A DNA stretch of 28,445 nucleotides from Larix sibirica (taxonomy: Eukaryota > Streptophyta > Pinopsida > Pinales > Pinaceae): contig NWUY0300048316.1 of NCBI GenBank assembly GCA_004151065.3, positions 8,475 through 36,919 of the forward strand, in the 5' to 3' direction. Made by a program: the position numbers and the translations under genes. Below the pieces are notes generated by a model. It ran no database searches and was not told where the DNA came from. It was given only the letters and a program-made list of their open reading frames with translations. Position 1 is the stretch's first letter. Each line of letters starts with the position of its first letter. Below are positions 10,584-20,940 of the stretch, piece after piece.

Positions 10584-11203
10584 TGTTAGAAAAACAGGAT
10601 CGCAGAACAATAGCATAAAATAAGATGCAGAAATAAAACACAATACAAGAGAGACATTGGTATACGTGGTTCACCAAATTTTCGTTACTTCCATGGAGAA
10701 ATTATCAGTCCTTTTGTTATATCGTCTAGAAAATGAAGGGATACAGCCCACAACACATCCGCTGCCACTTCCTCTTCACTGTCTCACAGTCTCTCTTCGA
10801 CACACTTGTATTTTTCAATACAATACTACCATACACAACCGTATTAAAATTCCTTCCTTTTAATGAGGAATTACCATGGGAAAATACCACATTCTACCCA
10901 GTACCATGGGGCCGTAAACCATTAGCCAAAAAACAAAACCCAAATATTTATTTCGGGGGCTTCGCTCCCAAACCCCCTTTCTCAAAGGCACTATCCCCAA
11001 ACCCTTGCCGAGGGATCGCTGGCCCCCAGAACCCCCACCCGAGGGGAATGTCCCCCCCTAGACCCCCGTGGTGGGGGATAAGCCCTCCCCCCACATTGGG
11101 ACAAGTGTACTGTCCACTTGCACAACATATAAACCTGGGGTACAAATACGACTGAACAAAGATATCTATGAATACGGAAGATAATCAGGCTACACAACCA
11201 ACA
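10584..11203 (-). mobile_element. Full-length LTR (620 bp), minus orientation
   Basis: The termini are TGTTAG at 10584 and ...CCAACA at 11203, so on its own strand the LTR runs TGTTGG...CTAACA. A TATA-like TTTATATG (minus strand, 11127-11134) lies about 70 bp inside its 5' end, and an AATAAA (minus strand) is at 10947-10952. A GC-rich hairpin block fills 10955-11100. The 140-codon plus-strand frame at 10733-11155 and the overlapping minus-strand frames are by-products of this LTR, not genes. Confidence 0.8.
10955..11100. repeat. GC-rich block of C/G runs and hairpins inside the LTR
   Basis: In an otherwise AT-rich window this block has repeated runs of 4-7 C or G. It can fold locally: gggggcttcgctccc at the left end, gagggg/cccccc near 11041, and ccccc/ggtggggg near 11063-11077. 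The minus strand carries closely spaced G-runs (GGGTGGGGGTTCTGGGGG, complement of about 11023-11040), compatible with a G-quadruplex. It lies downstream of the TATA-like site on the LTR's own strand, so it would be in the transcript leader. Confidence 0.75.
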
Positions 11204-11208
11204 CATTA
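11204..11208. repeat. Target-site duplication, right copy
   Basis: CATTA follows directly after the LTR terminus ...CCAACA and matches 10514-10518 exactly, fixing the outer boundary of the deleted element. Confidence 0.8.
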
Positions 11209-12026
11209 TAGATTGATGTTAGTTGACAATTCACAAGGTCATGGTTGATTTGGGGATGCAAACACTTGGTTCCACTTAGGATCGAAGGAGATGGCTAGAT
11301 TTTGGCAAGAATCATATATACAATAGATGCCTCAAAGTGGGTAAGCAATTCAATCATATTGGGAAGTGATACACACAAGTTGAAAGTCAACTCTACGATG
11401 GATTATTCATTTGAATAGGGAAAATTTAAAATCAATAGGTGAAAAACGTAGAGGTGAAAAGGACCTGCAGGAAGCAAGCTTGCGATAGCTTTAGGGGTTG
11501 GTTTGTATAGAACTATTGAGCATTAGCAAAATGCTATTTTTCTTTATATTCTTTGTACTAATATCAAAGAGTGGAGAATACATGGATTCACTCTCTTGTT
11601 GTATATTATAACCATTATTCTCATATATGAAGTTAAGGAACCCACCTTGGGTTCCATCTGGCCCCATGTGCATGTGTATTATAATTTGTTTATTGGGATG
11701 AATGTTATTCTATTTCCTATAATTATTTATGTGGGTTAATTGTTAACACTGGATCAATGTTGAATCTTGTTAAGTATAAGTATTGTTTGGATGTTTCAAA
11801 GGCTTTGTTTGGATGCATTCCAAATTGTTGAATGAACTTGGTTGAGGAGGAGTTAGTTGCATTTGATGGTTTGTAGTCTAACAAGAAGTTATGGAAAGAC
11901 CTTAGGAAAATAGGCATAGTATTTTTATAGTAGGCCCAATATGACCAAGCCCCTATGAACAAGGGAATGAAATTCTACACGAACTCAAGTTCCAAAATGA
12001 ATTTGGAAATCCCTAAGTTCAAAGAA
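11209..12026. other. Noncoding stretch between two retroelements
   Basis: I looked here for the missing gag, protease and first part of reverse transcriptase of the downstream chromovirus and did not find them. The short minus-strand frames at 11491-11673 and 11723-11962 show no motif. Either the 5' part of that element was deleted, or this tract has decayed beyond reading by eye. Confidence 0.45.
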
Positions 12027-12592
12027 AAAAATTCGAGCAGATTCTCAGTCCGCAAGAGTATGCATGTTGATCCCAATAAAATTAAGGTGATGAAAGATTA
12101 GCCTAATCTCAACACCCTCAAAAGTTTGCATGGATTTTTTTGCCTCATAGGTTACAATAGAAAATTTGTATAAAAATATGGTCAAATTGGTTCTCCTCTC
12201 ACCACCCAGCCAAAAAAAATGCCTTTAGTTGAACTAAGGATGTTGAACATGCTTTTCAAGATTTACAAGTTGCTACGTGTACTGCAACATTCCTTGCCTC
12301 TCCTAAATTCAATAATACTTTCGTTTTCAAATGTAATGCCTTGAGAAAATATATTGGGGATATGTTAGTGCAAGAAAGATTTGATTTCCTTCACTGATAA
12401 GTAGTATTGTGATAGAAACTTGGACAGATCCACCTATGAGAATGAGATTTTAGCTATTGTTCATGCATTTGATATGTCATGTCCTTACATTATGGGGTGG
12501 AATTTCCAGATTAAAATAGACCATTGTAGGTTGAAACATTTCGTGGAACAATGATCATCATCCCCAAAGTAGAAAAAGTGGGTCATAAAAAT

Positions 12593-12668
12593 GTGGTTAA
12601 GACTACGAATTATCGATAAGAATGACAAAGTGGGTTAAAACCACGAATTATCGATAAGAATGACAAAG
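12593..12668 (+). repeat. 38-bp tandem duplication inside pol
   Basis: Copies at 12593-12630 and 12631-12668 share an identical 26-base core ending 'gataagaatgacaaag', with a few mismatches at the left end. Thirty-eight is not a multiple of three, so the duplication itself shifts the reading frame at the RNase H-integrase junction. It may have arisen by replication slippage after the element died. Confidence 0.9.
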
Positions 12669-12944
12669 AAAATGTGGTTTTTTGTGCTCTTTTTAGGAAA
12701 TATGATGAGGAATAGTCCCTATTTTCCTTATCATTCCTAACGCCCAATTGGTTGTAGGGAGTACATAAAAAAAGGTCAACAAATTCCAAGATCATGCACA
12801 TGATCCACTAGCTATAGGACGAACCACATGCAAACGTGTGCAAACGTAATCTACATTTTGTAGGTTATGAGCTCTTCTTTAAAATTCACATTTTTCTAGC
12901 TTATAATTCATCATTTAAATCCACCGTGTTATCTAAATTACACT

Positions 12945-13063
12945 CTTCTCCCATGGCACACCATTCTAGGTTTCAATTTTTTTTTGACAAGATTAAGAAT
13001 TATTTATTTTGGGTAGACATAGAGGACATATGTAACTTTGTGGTTGAATGTGGTGCTTACCAT
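12945..13063 (+). pseudogene. Integrase HHCC zinc-binding domain remnant
   Basis: This open piece (part of a frame at 12836-13066) reads 'SSPMAHHSRF' and ends 'FVVECGAYH'. In Ty3/gypsy integrases this region carries His-His-Cys-Cys with the final C-x2-C; here the last Cys is Tyr (codon TAC at 13058-13060), a single G-to-A step. Zinc binding would be lost. A TGA stop follows at 13064. Confidence 0.8.
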
Positions 13064-14034
13064 TGACATAAAGAAAAAACAATAAAAACTCTAGGATAAC
13101 TACAAACCTTACCTATTCCTGTGACCATGTGGGCTGACATTTCTATGGATTTCATTTTCAAGTTATTGAAAAAAGAAAAAAAAAACAGTAATCATCGTAG
13201 TGGTTGATCCCCTTTCCAAATATGCTCAGTTTTGTGCCTTACAACACTCATTCAAGGCCTCCACAGTAGTACAAGTTTTCATGACCAATATTTTAAATTA
13301 CATGGCATTCCCAAATCCATTATGACTAATTGTAATATCATCTTCACTACTAATTTGTGGTAGGATTTCTTTCCACTTAAAGGTACCCAATTGAATCTCA
13401 ACACAACATATCATCCCTATCGATGGCTAGACACATGCAATTGACAAATGATTGGAAGCTTATTTACATTGTTTTTCTTTAGAAAAACAAGCCCAATGGT
13501 CTAATGGTCATCCCTAGTTTAATGGTGGAACAATACCACCTATCATGGTGCCACTGAAATGATCCCATTTGAGGTATTCTATTGTCAACCTCCCTCATTA
13601 GTGATCTCATAATTACTAGGCCTCTCTAAGGTTTAGTAGGTGGACAATATCTTGATAGCCCATGACAACATTCTTAATATCCTAAATATAGTTTTCTATT
13701 GGATCATAATCACATGAAGAAACATGCTAATCAACATCACCTTGAATGCTATTTTGATGAAGGGGATCAAAATTTCTTGTGTCTCAAACCATATAAGAAA
13801 ACATCACTCAAGGAGAAGAGCCATTAAAAGTTATCTCCTAAATTTTATGGACCCTATACTATACTCAAATGTATCATTCAAATGACTTCCAAATTGGATC
13901 TACTAAGCTATTGTAAGGTTTACATAGTATTTCATATCTCTTGTTTAAAGAAAGTTCTTAGGTCCAATCATAGATTTAAAACTAGCCTTTAAGAACTTCA
14001 ATAGGAGGGTTCCATATGGTTGCAACTTGAGGTC

Positions 14035-14160
14035 GTTTTAGACAAATGTGAGAAACCTATTTGGTAGTGCACTATTTAGGGAGTCTTGATCCAATGGAAG
14101 GATACACAACTTGAAGATTATACATGGGAATCGATGAATATTCTCCACTAATTTCCTCAT
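14035..14160 (+). pseudogene. Chromodomain remnant at the integrase C-terminus
   Basis: The frame from 14080 reads 'GVLIQWKDTQLEDYTWESMN', matching the conserved end of the retrotransposon chromodomain (family 'VQWK...EDATWE'). This places the element in the chromovirus branch of Ty3/gypsy. Upstream, 'VVLDKCEKPI' about 14030-14060 corresponds to the domain's start, with stops in between. In live elements this domain is thought to guide integration to particular chromatin. Confidence 0.85.
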
Positions 14161-14189
14161 CTCTAACATTGAGGACAAGGCTACTTTGT

Positions 14190-14200
14190 AAAGGGGAGAG
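14190..14200 (+). other. Polypurine tract of the chromovirus
   Basis: AAAGGGGAGAG lies directly before 'ca' and the LTR start TGTTAG at 14203. It is the expected primer site for plus-strand DNA synthesis and confirms the orientation and the internal/LTR boundary. Confidence 0.8.
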
Positions 14201-14202
14201 CA

Positions 14203-14595
14203 TGTTAGGGTTGCACCCTAACTCCCCTAGTTAGTGGAATAGATTGTTGCTTAGTGTATTGGGGGTATTCATTATTAAATAAGGCCCAATGCGGTAGTAG
14301 AATGTGAAATCAATAAATTTAAGTGGTCTCATAAAAAGGTACACTAGTTAGTGGTTGAAGCCTCATTAATGGAGGTCAATTAGGTGGTTAGGGTTTTGCG
14401 TCAATTAGAAACTATATATGGTAGTAGAAGCTATGTAATGGGTTGTTAAGTGAGTATTATTATAATTGGAGTTTTGTTCATGTTGGAGGTTTTTCCCTTG
14501 AAGAGGCAGGTGAACATTGTATCTAATTTGGAATATCAATAAATATTTTCTTACTGCTTTATTTTTCAATTCTGATTCTATTTTTTCTTTCGACA
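14203..14595 (+). mobile_element. 3' LTR of the chromovirus (right end tentative)
   Basis: The LTR starts TGTTAGGGTTGCACCCTAAC right after the polypurine tract; its first bases form a 7-bp inverted repeat (ttagggt-tgc-accctaa, 14205-14221). A TATA-like 'actatatatgg' is at 14411-14421 and an AATAAA signal at 14538-14543, in the correct order. The right end 'ttcgaca' at 14595 is a guess from the CA terminus, because no second LTR is present for comparison. The minus-strand frame at 14405-14608 is a shadow of this LTR. Confidence 0.7.
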
Positions 14596-15203
14596 ATTGT
14601 ATTTCCATATATCTTGCTTTGTTTAATTGCTTTGGTAGTTATATTTTTTTTGTTTTGCTCTGAAATTTTTTGTTTTGACTAATAAGGAAGACCACAAAAT
14701 CTATTAACTTAGATAGTATTGAAACTTTGTATAACTTGTAACTTTCTAAAGCTTAGATAATGTGGCATGAATCTAATCTTTTGGAAGGCAATTGACTAAA
14801 CCACATAATGCTATTTTTAGTTTGTGTTTATTAATAATTTAAACAATGCTTTCTTTAATGTATGTGTATGATTGAGAATAAACTTGTCATGAATATAAGC
14901 CAACAACCATGAAGATGGGCCAACCACCAACCCACCAATTCCTACTATGATCTCATGCCTCTCTTCTTAGTCAACTAGATGTCATACATCAGACACAAAA
15001 CAAGTAGTAATATAAAAACATTAGCAAACTTAATAATATAAAAACTAATAAATCAAATAACAAAAAGAAATTGAATAGCTAAGATGAAGATCTAGATTCA
15101 CTAGATGTTAAACCTGGGAATAATCTTTACCTTTAAAATGTAATTTTTAATGATTTAAAAATTTAAATTTATTTTATTTATAATCATTAATATTAATATA
15201 ATT
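14596..15203. other. Noncoding AT-rich flank before the gap
   Basis: No coding motif or repeat structure is recognisable. The tract becomes increasingly A/T-rich (about 15130-15200) and ends in the CT microsatellite. Confidence 0.5.
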
Positions 15204-15224
15204 CTCTCTCTCTCTCTCTCTCTC
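15204..15224 (+). repeat. (CT)n microsatellite at the gap edge
   Basis: About ten CT/TC dinucleotides run straight into the N block, so the true repeat length is unknown. Simple repeats of this kind often stop assembly. Confidence 0.95.
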
Positions 15225-16155
15225 NNNNNNNNNNNNNNNNNNNNNNNNNNNNNNNNNNNNNNNNNNNNNNNNNNNNNNNNNNNNNNNNNNNNNNNNNNNN
15301 NNNNNNNNNNNNNNNNNNNNNNNNNNNNNNNNNNNNNNNNNNNNNNNNNNNNNNNNNNNNNNNNNNNNNNNNNNNNNNNNNNNNNNNNNNNNNNNNNNNN
15401 NNNNNNNNNNNNNNNNNNNNNNNNNNNNNNNNNNNNNNNNNNNNNNNNNNNNNNNNNNNNNNNNNNNNNNNNNNNNNNNNNNNNNNNNNNNNNNNNNNNN
15501 NNNNNNNNNNNNNNNNNNNNNNNNNNNNNNNNNNNNNNNNNNNNNNNNNNNNNNNNNNNNNNNNNNNNNNNNNNNNNNNNNNNNNNNNNNNNNNNNNNNN
15601 NNNNNNNNNNNNNNNNNNNNNNNNNNNNNNNNNNNNNNNNNNNNNNNNNNNNNNNNNNNNNNNNNNNNNNNNNNNNNNNNNNNNNNNNNNNNNNNNNNNN
15701 NNNNNNNNNNNNNNNNNNNNNNNNNNNNNNNNNNNNNNNNNNNNNNNNNNNNNNNNNNNNNNNNNNNNNNNNNNNNNNNNNNNNNNNNNNNNNNNNNNNN
15801 NNNNNNNNNNNNNNNNNNNNNNNNNNNNNNNNNNNNNNNNNNNNNNNNNNNNNNNNNNNNNNNNNNNNNNNNNNNNNNNNNNNNNNNNNNNNNNNNNNNN
15901 NNNNNNNNNNNNNNNNNNNNNNNNNNNNNNNNNNNNNNNNNNNNNNNNNNNNNNNNNNNNNNNNNNNNNNNNNNNNNNNNNNNNNNNNNNNNNNNNNNNN
16001 NNNNNNNNNNNNNNNNNNNNNNNNNNNNNNNNNNNNNNNNNNNNNNNNNNNNNNNNNNNNNNNNNNNNNNNNNNNNNNNNNNNNNNNNNNNNNNNNNNNN
16101 NNNNNNNNNNNNNNNNNNNNNNNNNNNNNNNNNNNNNNNNNNNNNNNNNNNNNNN
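15225..16155. other. Assembly gap, 931 N
   Basis: All bases are N. The 336-codon open frame on the minus strand that spans it (15174-16184) consists of unknown residues plus the CT repeat and is not a gene. Confidence 1.
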
Positions 16156-16859
16156 TTTATATTGAAATTGTGTTTTTGATACATTGTATTTGTATTTATA
16201 TTGAAAATGTTTTTTTTTTTAATTTCTTGATTTTATTACTTTGGAAATTTAAAAACAATCATAAAAATATTATTAATTTATTTAAACATAAATTAAAAGA
16301 TAGTAAAAGTATGAAACACAATGAATCTTTTATTAGTCCCTACCTAAGCAGTAGGGATTCTAATCTCTATAAATCACTCCACGGGAATTTGATTACTTGT
16401 ACACTTGTTCCAATGCATTTTTTCCTAAGTTTTATTTTGAAAATTGTCTTCGGATTAATCAATACCTTAGAGGCCTTATTTGGCCACATATCGAGGAAAT
16501 GATACTTTCATTTAGTTTATCAATCACTTGCACATTCATGTCTTTCACGTATTAGTTTGAAATGGGTTAACATTAGTTCAATTTTTAATGTAGCAATTTA
16601 TTTTATTCATTGCCTTGTAAATGGTTAGGACATAATATAAGCTCAAATTTCCACCACACATTTGGACAAGCTCATACATAGGCATGCTACCAAACACATT
16701 TACAAATGGATTCCACATGTCTACACAAGCTTCCATGTGTCTTCACAAGTGATAAGTTATAATGTCAAAGAATTACAATAGTTTCCCTTGATCCTTGCAA
16801 AATGAATCTAGCTTTACATGAGCTCTGTTAGGTGAAGCTACCTAATCCACAAATAGATC
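16156..16859. other. Noncoding AT-rich stretch after the gap
   Basis: The only frame of note is 16170-16502 (+, 110 codons). It is rich in Ile/Leu/Phe/Lys because the DNA is AT-rich, and has no recognisable motif. Around 16670-16750 a 'catgt(c/g)t(c/t)tacacaag' word occurs more than once. Confidence 0.45.
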
Positions 16860-17340
16860 ATTTGTCTCTTCCTCCTCTTTCTCTACTTTGCATGGGCCTT
16901 CAGAAACGAAAGGTTATGCAAGGTTGTTCTCTTCTTTTTCATGGGCCTCCCTAGCCTTACTAACTGGAGAAAACTTTTGGAGCGAGCATGTCCATGCAAG
17001 GTTGTTCTCTCCCTCCTATAATGATGCTTTTACATGGGCCTCTGATTTGCATGGGCCTCTTCTTTGGATCAATAGGTTTACTAGCTAAAGAAATATTTTG
17101 GAATGAGCAAGTATCTATTGATCACATCTCGTTATTTGGGTGAATTTTTTTATGCTAGGTGATAGAACTAAGAAAGACTATAGGGTGTGTACTTTTTTTT
17201 ATCTAGGGTGCTAAAACTAATATAGATTGCAGGGTGATGGATTTTTTCAAGGTTAGGATTATAGAACAACTTTATGCAAGGGATTTATACTACAAGTTGA
17301 GTTTTATGTGGGGTGAACTACAGGGTTAGGCTGATAGAAT
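16860..17340. repeat. Irregular short direct repeats
   Basis: Two families of words recur. First, 'gcaaggttgttctct' occurs at about 16919 and 16997, each with 'catgggcctc' near it (also 17034 and 17051), followed by a 'ttttgga(g/a)(c/t)gagca' block at about 16975 and 17098. Second, a 'ctagg(g)tg.ta(g/a)aact' word recurs about 48 bp apart (17154, 17202), with weaker echoes near 17250 and 17322. The spacing is irregular, so this is not a clean tandem array. The frame at 16888-17088 simply reads through it. Confidence 0.55.
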
Positions 17341-20300
17341 GGATGAACTGATGGAAGGGTGCATCATCTTCCTTATGACCGATGAAGGGTCATCACTTTC
17401 CTACTGTTTTATTTATAGATCCACAACCAAAGGTAGTAGCACCATCTATAATAATAGTTTACACAATTTACTAATTAAGCAACTTAAGAGCCAATTAGAT
17501 AACCACTAGTAGTAGAATAAGCATGAGTAGCTCTATAACCATATCCATACCATGCACCAATATAAGTGGTTAAGTGTACCCACTAGAATAACCATATCCA
17601 TTAGAAGACACAATACAAAACACAGATAAAGAAATGGGTTACAATTTTAAGCAAGAAGGGACCGAATTTCATGTGTAATAAGTGATTTTTTAATTTTTAT
17701 TCACCAAAAAAAGTTATTTATAGAGATGTCATAAAGAAACAATGGTAGCATTCACTTATAATACATACTCGCATTACTTCAGTTAATACACAACCCTTGT
17801 TTATTCACCCTTCTACCTTGCAATAAACATATTTTCTATCAAAATTTTGATTGCATATTGTCTCTAATGCATTATTTCTAACGCGTTGAGCACTAAGAAG
17901 AATCCACAGTTGAAATTTCACTATCGATAGCCACTACCATTGATCTGTAGGGAAAATGGGTCTCTAAATGAAGTGATCTTATCCATAGAGAAAGGGATCA
18001 ATACCCCTTTTCTACCCAAGAGAACCTCATGTTCTTTGCAAATCATCGGTGAATAGTGACCAAGCAAGGTTGTATTGACTAACAAATTGTGTTGGGAGAG
18101 AAGCATAGGTTTATCTTCTTCATACAATTCTTCCTTGCTATAATTGAGACGTTGAATGACCCATTTTGAGATGTTGGATGGATGACCCAAATATTCCTAC
18201 GACTATGCAGACACTTGGTTCCCATGCAGTTTGGAGATATATTTTAATTGAAACGTATTATCTATTCATATCAATGTTTTCCAATGCCATTTTAGTTTAA
18301 CACATCGATACATCTTTTTTTATGCTAGAGTAGTTTAGCATTTGGATATGCATGTCATGACAATCAAGGACATAGTTAATGAGTTCCTTGAAACTAAAGA
18401 GCTATGTGGAGGTGAAACAAATAAATGCCACACATGAATTAAAAGTGCATATGCTCTCCTATTGTTGCATGATTCGTAATCCATCCACCTTAAAATATAT
18501 GGATTCACTTTTAGATTTCTAAAGAAACATTATGGCATTTAATTAGGGTCATATTGCTTACTCATCCTATCTTTAGCTGTATTTGTATCACTTTCTTACT
18601 CACTTCCAATCCATGCCCCCTACTATTCTAATTCTGGAGATGGGGGTATTCTTTCTCTTTTTGCATCCCGATCCCTCTACCCCTACCATCAAATTAGGGG
18701 ACAAGGCGACCCGATGCTAAATCTCTTGAGCAAGCAATGGAGTGCTAGGATACAAAGTGATGTGTTATTGAAATAGATTTTTAGAATTGACAAACCATAA
18801 AGATAAACAAAGTGGAATTCTTAGTATGTTTATAGAAAGGAATATAATAGAATATTCGTTTAACTGTGAATGCCTTATATTTTTATGATTAAGAAGGACT
18901 CCACAATCATTCAAGGTATACTGATTTGAGCACATTGTGTCCTAAATGTGTTGAAAGCAATATTCTTACCCTGAATTGATGCTCTATTGTTTGAATCATT
19001 CACTCACTCCCTATCTCTTTAATTGAAGAAAGAAAAGAACTATTATTATTTATGATATATTTCTCCTGTTCTTTCTTAAGAAAACAAAAATCCTAGCCAA
19101 TATTTATTTTCATGAAGATACTCGTTACAAGTACTTATGGATCCTGGTAACATGAAATAATGTTGTTAGACAACATTGGCACTTCTCTTTGTTCACGATG
19201 ACAGTACTCCAATTGTTCATGTTCATCCATAAATATGATCCAAGTTCCCTTGATTTGACCCCAAATGATGGCCCTCATTACTAAAATTAAGATCCTAACT
19301 CATTAGCCTTCATTCTATATAGTTGCAAGCACAAAAGAGCCCATTTGTGCATTTCACACTAGCAAGGAGCAAGCAATGCTTGTATCCTTCTAGCAAGGTA
19401 CAAATGCCTCAAAATTTCATGAAAATAATAAAAATTCAAAATGTGAGGAATTATGGAAGTTTTCAAATAGTTTTGGATTGCTTGTAACCCTCTGAACGAC
19501 TTGGTAACTATCTACAACTATCTCCATCACACTTAAAAGGAGATGAGATGGATCAAGGAGGGGGACACCCATTATAGTAATATTATGCTAAAGGAATCAT
19601 GCTTCAATACACCCATCCATCCCCATCCATATCATCAATCCATGCCATTGCTCATCATCTCCCTGATTATGAGATCAATGCCCTCAAGTGATTTAATCTT
19701 TGACTACATTCAAAAAATTGCAGTGGGATAGTTTACATACAAGAGTAGAGTGAATTGTTCTTTGACTTTCGAAAGGTGTCAGGAAATTATTGACACAATT
19801 TCTTGTACTCTTTCATTGTTATAATGTAAATATGACATCTTTCCCTCCAACAAAATAAATGTGTTCAATGTTTGATTTTTGGCTTTAAGGAATTGTTTCT
19901 TGATTATACTAAACATTGCTTAAGTAGTTGATGTCAAATGTATGCTTTATATCATTTGAAGTTTTCTTTATAGTAAAAATATTTGAGGAAGGTTGATTAG
20001 TCTATGTTGTAGGTTGGATTTTGGAGTCAATGAGTAGATTGGAAGCGTTCTAAGGGAGAATCTAGGATCAAACTTCGCAAAAAGGTACACATCCTTCTTC
20101 CTCCTTCTCTTTCCTTCATATTTTGCTTGCTTAATAGAGTTTGATAATGTGTTGAATGTATCTTTATGAGTCATGTCATCCTATAGGTAAAGATCTTAGG
20201 TATGTTTCCACTTACCCTAGTATGTTGGTGACCTCAACCCTAGTCATAGGATAAAATTACGCATAACAGAACTAGAGACTTCATTGGGGAAGTTAGCCTC

Positions 20301-20940
20301 TATAGGGACCTTGTTGCCTGATTTCTTCATCGCATTTTGGTTGTTTCAGTCTCTATAGGTTCGGCCATAGCCCAAATATTTTTAAAATTACAAAATTTTA
20401 AAGTATTATTTATTTTTTCTCAAACTAGTTCATATCAAGTGCCATTTCCCCCCCATAGAAGGGAAAATCACGTTTGGGAGGGTATATTCGCACTATGTTA
20501 TGGATACATGCATGAATCCTCACACTTTCTTTATTGAATAGGTGTGAGTGGGGAATATTATTGTATTTTTCCTCATGTTTTTCCTCGTTTTCCTGAAAGC
20601 TATCTTGTTTGGAGTTTTTGAGCATTGTAGAAGCTTCATCCTTATGTTTGGAGTGATTTGCATACAGTTTGGAAGTGAATTTTCCTTTAAATTGAATAAA
20701 ACTGTTTAAAGTTTGAGGTGTTTTGCTTCATTTTCTTTTCGTGTATTTTGAGTTGGTAAATCGTTGAATGTGAAATCCCAAGAACACAATCCTATTTTTT
20801 GTGTCTCTTGTCACCTTGTCTTTAAGGGAACCTACTTCGAAAACCTTTATTGCCTAGTAGACCTATTTGTCTTCTTTGAGTATAAGAAACTCTAGGAAAA
20901 ATCTAGGAAAGTTTTTCTTTTTAGAAACTCAATAATATCC
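17341..20940. other. Long noncoding stretch, no gene recognised
   Basis: The short frames at 17921-18190 (-), 19543-19731 (+), 19968-20174 (-), 20337-20537 (+) and 20425-20625 (-) carry no identifiable domain. A perfect 8-bp-stem inverted repeat, aatgttgt-tag-acaacatt, is at 19159-19177. No LTR end, TIR or RNA gene was seen. It is probably decayed repeat DNA. Confidence 0.45.

Larger units (their letters stand above)
10514..11208 (-). mobile_element. Internally deleted minus-strand LTR retrotransposon with TSD, probably Ty1/copia
   Basis: The unit is bounded by a perfect 5-bp duplication CATTA (10514-10518 and 11204-11208). Between these lie, on the minus strand: a full LTR (11203 to 10584, TG...CA), about 27 bp of internal sequence starting with a PBS-like ATTGGTAT, and the last 36-37 bp of a second LTR (to 10519). 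The rest of the internal region and of the 3' LTR is missing, and a single N (10556) sits at the junction. Placing it in Ty1/copia rests on the 'tacgtggttcacc' block that I associate with such LTRs; the element boundaries do not depend on this. Confidence 0.8.
12027..14189 (+). pseudogene. pol: Decayed Ty3/gypsy chromovirus pol (end of RT, RNase H, integrase, chromodomain)
   Basis: Domains in order, across several frames: the end of reverse transcriptase from about 12027, with 'VDPNKIK' and 'LHGFFCLIGYNRKFV' (family LRGFLGLTGYYRKFV) and then 'NAFS-TKDVEHAFQDL'; RNase H with 'STYENEILAIVHA' (about 12430-12470) and 'FQIKIDHCRLKHF' (about 12510-12550); a connector 'KENVVFCALFRKYDEE' (about 12660-12720); integrase zinc-binding region to 13063; catalytic core from about 13130 with 'WADISMDFI' and 'VVVDPLSKYAQFCAL'; a C-terminal 'LQPYKKTSLKE' and 'KFYGPYTILK'; then a chromodomain. 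It is dead: many stops, several frameshifts, the second integrase Asp changed to Asn (13328-13330) and the Glu position now His (13434-13436). The 5' half of the element is absent. Confidence 0.93.

Noticed and set aside
10733-11155. 140-codon plus-strand frame with a Pro-rich C-terminus
   Set aside because: It lies wholly inside the minus-oriented LTR; the Pro/Gly richness comes from the GC-rich hairpin block.
14205-14221. TTAGGGT...ACCCTAA, telomere-like words
   Set aside because: It is a single inverted repeat at the LTR start, not a telomeric array.
15174-16184. 336-codon minus-strand open frame
   Set aside because: It is almost entirely unknown residues from the 931-N gap, plus a CT microsatellite read as Arg-Glu repeats.
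16170-16502. 110-codon plus-strand frame, hydrophobic N-terminus
   Set aside because: The composition (Ile, Leu, Phe, Lys, Asn) is what AT-rich DNA gives by chance; no motif, and it abuts an assembly gap.
17921-18190. 89-codon minus-strand frame
   Set aside because: Reads like a protein in places but has no family motif and no neighbours supporting a gene.
19159-19177. Perfect 8-bp inverted repeat with 3-bp loop
   Set aside because: Isolated; it is not followed by a T-run and lies next to no gene, so a terminator or regulatory role has no support.
19543-19731. Frame starting MRWIKEGDTHYSN, resembling the 'RWIKEGD' motif upstream of LINE reverse transcriptase
   Set aside because: Only about eight residues match, the following 'NTxFFH'-type residues are absent, and no reverse transcriptase motifs follow. 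Probably chance.
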